This document shows positions 62,078-64,000 of a stretch of 64,000 nt of DNA, piece after piece. The position numbers were made by a program, and so were the translations under genes. Below the pieces are notes generated by a model that had not been told where the DNA came from, did no database searches, and worked only from the letters and a program-made list of their open reading frames with translations. The stretch is from contig JAFDVK010000012.1 in the NCBI GenBank assembly GCA_018269005.1, positions 434,001 through 498,000 of the forward strand. The letters run 5' to 3'. Source of the DNA: Acidobacteriota bacterium (GTDB lineage: Bacteria; Acidobacteriota; Blastocatellia; Pyrinomonadales; Pyrinomonadaceae). Numbering within the stretch: the first letter of the stretch is position 1; every line of letters starts with the position of its first letter.

Positions 62078-62434
62078 ATGACAAGGAACCAAAACACCGT
62101 GACCGCGTATTTGGACGGTTTTGGTCGGATGGATCGCGAGTTGATCCTTTCTTGCCTGACAGACGATGTCGAATGGGTGATCCCGGGGATGTTTCACACG
62201 TTCGGCAAGGATGCGTTTAGCGGCCACATTGTCGATGACGGCTTTAGCGAGGAGACGGCCCCGAAGATCACTGTCCACCGATTGATCGAGACCGACAACA
62301 CCGTAGTCGTGGAAGGCTCCGTCGCGGCGCCGAAAGACGATGGCTCGTTCTTGGATCTTGTGTTTTGCGACGTGTTCGATCTGCGCGACGGAAAGATCAA
62401 GAAACTCGTAAGCTATCTTGTTGAGATAAAATAG
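62078..62434 (+). CDS. SnoaL/NTF2-like protein
   Basis: A 118-residue cone-fold protein. TVTAYLDGFGRMDRELILSCLTDDVEWVIPGMFHTFGKDAF and IETDNTVVVEGSVAAPKDDGSF, VFCDVFDLRDGKIKKLVSYLVEI are standard NTF2-like/SnoaL features. Members range from isomerases to ligand-binding proteins. It is not closely similar to the NTF2 domain fused to the hydrolase at 1946. It precedes a VOC gene by 42 bp. Confidence 0.87.
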   Translation: MTRNQNTVTAYLDGFGRMDRELILSCLTDDVEWVIPGMFHTFGKDAFSGHIVDDGFSEETAPKITVHRLIETDNTVVVEGSVAAPKDDGSFLDLVFCDVFDLRDGKIKKLVSYLVEIK

Positions 62435-62475
62435 TTGGCCACTAGTATTTGGTCCAACCGAGGAGGATCCGCACA

Positions 62476-62835
62476 ATGATCACAGGTGCACATACCGTCA
62501 TCTACAGTACCGACCCCGAAGCGGATCGGGCATTCTTGCGGGACACGCTGCGTTTTCCGTATGTCGATGCCGGTCATGGCTGGCTCATTTTTGGTCTGCC
62601 GCCGTCGGAGGTCGCGGTTCACCCTTCGGAAAAGAACGACGTACACGAGTTCTTCCTGATGTGCGATGACGTGGTGAAGTTTGCGGCCGAGATGGAGCGG
62701 CAGGGCGTTGAGATAGGTTCTGTCCAAGATCAGCCGTGGGGAAAACTTACTCAAGTCACCTTACCGGGCGGCGGAAAGTTGGGTGTTTACGAGCCGCGGC
62801 ATCACCGGCCGGAATCGACCGGAATCAAAAGCTAG
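62476..62835 (+). CDS. VOC-family (glyoxalase-like) protein
   Basis: A 119-residue single VOC unit from ATG 62476, preceded by GAGGAGG (the frame is open from 62449 but the ribosome site decides). The beta-alpha-beta-beta-beta halves are ITGAHTVIYSTDPEADRAFLRDTL and FFLMCDDVVKFAAEMERQGVEIG, with GKLTQVTLPGGGKLGVYEPRH supplying the last metal ligand. Such proteins are glyoxalases, dioxygenases or antibiotic-binding proteins. The role here cannot be narrowed. Confidence 0.85.
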   Translation: MITGAHTVIYSTDPEADRAFLRDTLRFPYVDAGHGWLIFGLPPSEVAVHPSEKNDVHEFFLMCDDVVKFAAEMERQGVEIGSVQDQPWGKLTQVTLPGGGKLGVYEPRHHRPESTGIKS

Positions 62836-62905
62836 ACTCCTTTCAAACGGGTTCGGTGAGCCCATTGTGACAATACCGCGGACCACCGACGGGAGTTAGG
62901 TAGAA

Positions 62906-62974
62906 ATGCTGACTAACGAAGAATTGATAGTGCGGTTGGCGTTGGCGGCACCGCGCGCCGAAAGTTGGTGTTAG
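62906..62974 (+). other. Possible 22-residue leader ORF before mgtE
   Basis: ATG with AGG 5 nt upstream opens MLTNEELIVRLALAAPRAES and ends 50 bp before mgtE. It could be a translated leader of the magnesium transporter or a chance frame. The gap between the VOC gene and mgtE (62836-63023) shows no other feature except the inverted repeat at its end. Confidence 0.2.
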
Positions 62975-62990
62975 CTGCGGCTGAGGCATA

Positions 62991-63027
62991 TCATTACGTG
63001 TTGCTTTTAGAAACCTTCACGTAATGA
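62991..63027 (+). promoter_or_regulatory. Perfect 10-bp inverted repeat covering the mgtE start codon
   Basis: TCATTACGTG (62991-63000) and CACGTAATGA (63018-63027) pair exactly around a 17-nt loop. The mgtE ATG (63024-63026) lies in the 3' arm, and there is no Shine-Dalgarno. As RNA the hairpin would bury the start codon; as DNA it could be an operator. Confidence 0.55.
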
Positions 63028-64000
63028 CAACGCAAGAAAGATCAGAGAATGCCATCGCCACGCGGAATTTTGCGGAATTGCGTAACTCGCTCGAACACCT
63101 TCCGGCCTTTGAGATCGGTGCGATAATGTGTGAAATGCCGGCGCAAAATCGTGTGCTCGCCTTTCGGGTTCTTCCACGCGAACTTGCGGCCGATGCGTTC
63201 GAGTACCTTCCATTCGACATTCAGCAGGAACTCTTGAGATCTCTCGGCCAAGAAGAGGTCGCCGCGATTCTTGACGAAATGGCGCCCGACGACCGAACCG
63301 TTCTTTTGGACGAATTGCCCGGAACGGTCACCAACCAACTGCTGAATCTGCTCAACCCCCAAGAACGCAGGATCGCCGTTCAGCTCTTAGGTTACGAAGA
63401 AGACACGATCGGACGCCTTATGACGCCCGACTACGTGCGGCTTAGGTCTGAATGGACGGTTCAGCGAGCTCTTGAACACATCCGACGGTATGGGCATGAT
63501 AGCGAAACTCTAAATCTCGTTTATGTCGTTGACGACAATGAAAAGCTGATCGACGATATTCGCATCCGCAAGCTCTTGCTTGCACAACCCACGACGATGG
63601 TCGCAGATCTCCTGGAGGATACGGCCATCTCGCTCAAAGCGACCGACGACCAGGAGACCGCGGTCGAAGCGATGCGCCGCAGTGATCTTACCGCACTTCC
63701 CGTTACGGATTCCGACGGTGTACTGATCGGCATCGTAACGATTGACGACATCTTGGATGTCGCACAGGCCGAGGCCACCGAAGACATACAGAAGTTCGGC
63801 GGTATGGAGGCTCTTGACGAACCATATCTGAAGATCGCCTTTTTCCGAATGGTAAGGAAGCGGGCCGGTTGGCTCGTCGTTCTTTTTCTTGGCGAGATGC
63901 TGACGGCGACGGCGATGGGCTTTTTTGAAAAAGAGATCGAAAAGGCGGTCGTCCTTGCCCTATTCGTTCCGCTCATCATCTCATCGGGCGGCAATTCCGG
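63024..64000 (+). CDS. mgtE: Magnesium transporter MgtE, N-terminal part (cut by window edge)
   Basis: At least 325 residues of MgtE, open at the right end. Residues 15-135 are the MgtE N domain (LPAFEIGAIMCEMP, LLRSLGQEEVAAILDEMAPDDRTVLLDELP). Residues about 135-260 are the CBS pair (IGRLMTPDYVRL, ALPVTDSDGVLIGIVTIDDILD). The first transmembrane helix begins near 285 (KRAGWLVVLFLGEMLTATAMG). MgtE is a Mg2+ channel gated by Mg2+ binding to the N and CBS domains. The start ATG sits in a hairpin, suggesting regulation at translation. Confidence 0.93.
   Translation, partial: MTTQERSENAIATRNFAELRNSLEHLPAFEIGAIMCEMPAQNRVLAFRVLPRELAADAFEYLPFDIQQELLRSLGQEEVAAILDEMAPDDRTVLLDELPGTVTNQLLNLLNPQERRIAVQLLGYEEDTIGRLMTPDYVRLRSEWTVQRALEHIRRYGHDSETLNLVYVVDDNEKLIDDIRIRKLLLAQPTTMVADLLEDTAISLKATDDQETAVEAMRRSDLTALPVTDSDGVLIGIVTIDDILDVAQAEATEDIQKFGGMEALDEPYLKIAFFRMVRKRAGWLVVLFLGEMLTATAMGFFEKEIEKAVVLALFVPLIISSGGNS

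Noticed and set aside
62836-63023. M-box magnesium riboswitch upstream of mgtE
   Set aside because: The conserved M-box core could not be recognised; only the short inverted repeat at the start codon is clear.

Overview
The window looks like chromosome from a diderm (Gram-negative) bacterium. There is an OmpA-type protein, a TonB-dependent receptor, a heptose-epimerase homologue for LPS core, several Sec and lipoprotein signals, and Tat-exported enzymes with a tatA gene. The mix of VWFA proteins, TPR exoproteins, a carboxypeptidase-regulatory-domain exoprotein, a SurA-N-like protein and a deoxyhypusine-synthase homologue would fit Acidobacteriota (Blastocatellia-like). That placement is inference from gene content, not from a marker search. 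Both ends are cut: the left end lies in a Tat-exported aldo/keto reductase, the right end in an mgtE magnesium transporter.

Region 1-12.4 kb is an accessory redox and hydrolase cluster. Read leftward from 6763 it encodes two Tat-exported aldo/keto reductases, an exported S15/CocE hydrolase fused to an NTF2-like domain, a lipoprotein flavodoxin, a cytoplasmic DkgA-like reductase and a third Tat-exported reductase. Two paralogous AraC-type regulators, a lipoprotein esterase and a second CocE hydrolase are read rightward. Both araC genes are preceded by the same 19-bp motif. Parts of the cluster look chimeric, and a roughly 150-bp segment (araC 3' end plus leader) is repeated on both sides of the esterase.

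Region 12.4-23.8 kb holds an RsmG-like methyltransferase, a flavin reductase-like gene coupled to an ArsR regulator, a TPR protein, a sigma-54 two-component pair, a SurA-N-like protein with a large exoprotein, and malQ. A gene-poor stretch at 23.8-25.0 kb carries tRNA-Ala(GGC) and several families of short dispersed or inverted repeats.

Region 25-48.6 kb is mostly housekeeping: enoyl-CoA hydratase, PilZ, trxB, an FmdB zinc ribbon, VWFA, OmpA, thyA, methyltransferases, TPR, glycosylasparaginase, a glycosyltransferase, asnB, a proline iminopeptidase, tatA, a Ni/Co transporter, DUF2156, an ABC1/UbiB kinase and ribF. A RAYT (REP-associated transposase) gene at 38.3 kb is bracketed by inverted, identical 30-bp REP hairpins, with a 94-bp tandem duplication at its 3' side.

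Region 48.7-64 kb is a patchwork. A truncated-hemoglobin gene is followed by a recognisable integron attC site, so it looks like a lone gene cassette. Then come the heptose epimerase, a toxin-antitoxin pair, an M19 dipeptidase, a small Cys-rich protein with a TonB receptor, a deoxyhypusine-synthase homologue with a decayed second copy, a TetR/DUF998 pair, a decayed vapB with an intact-looking operator, several small enzymes, and mgtE, whose start codon sits in a perfect inverted repeat.
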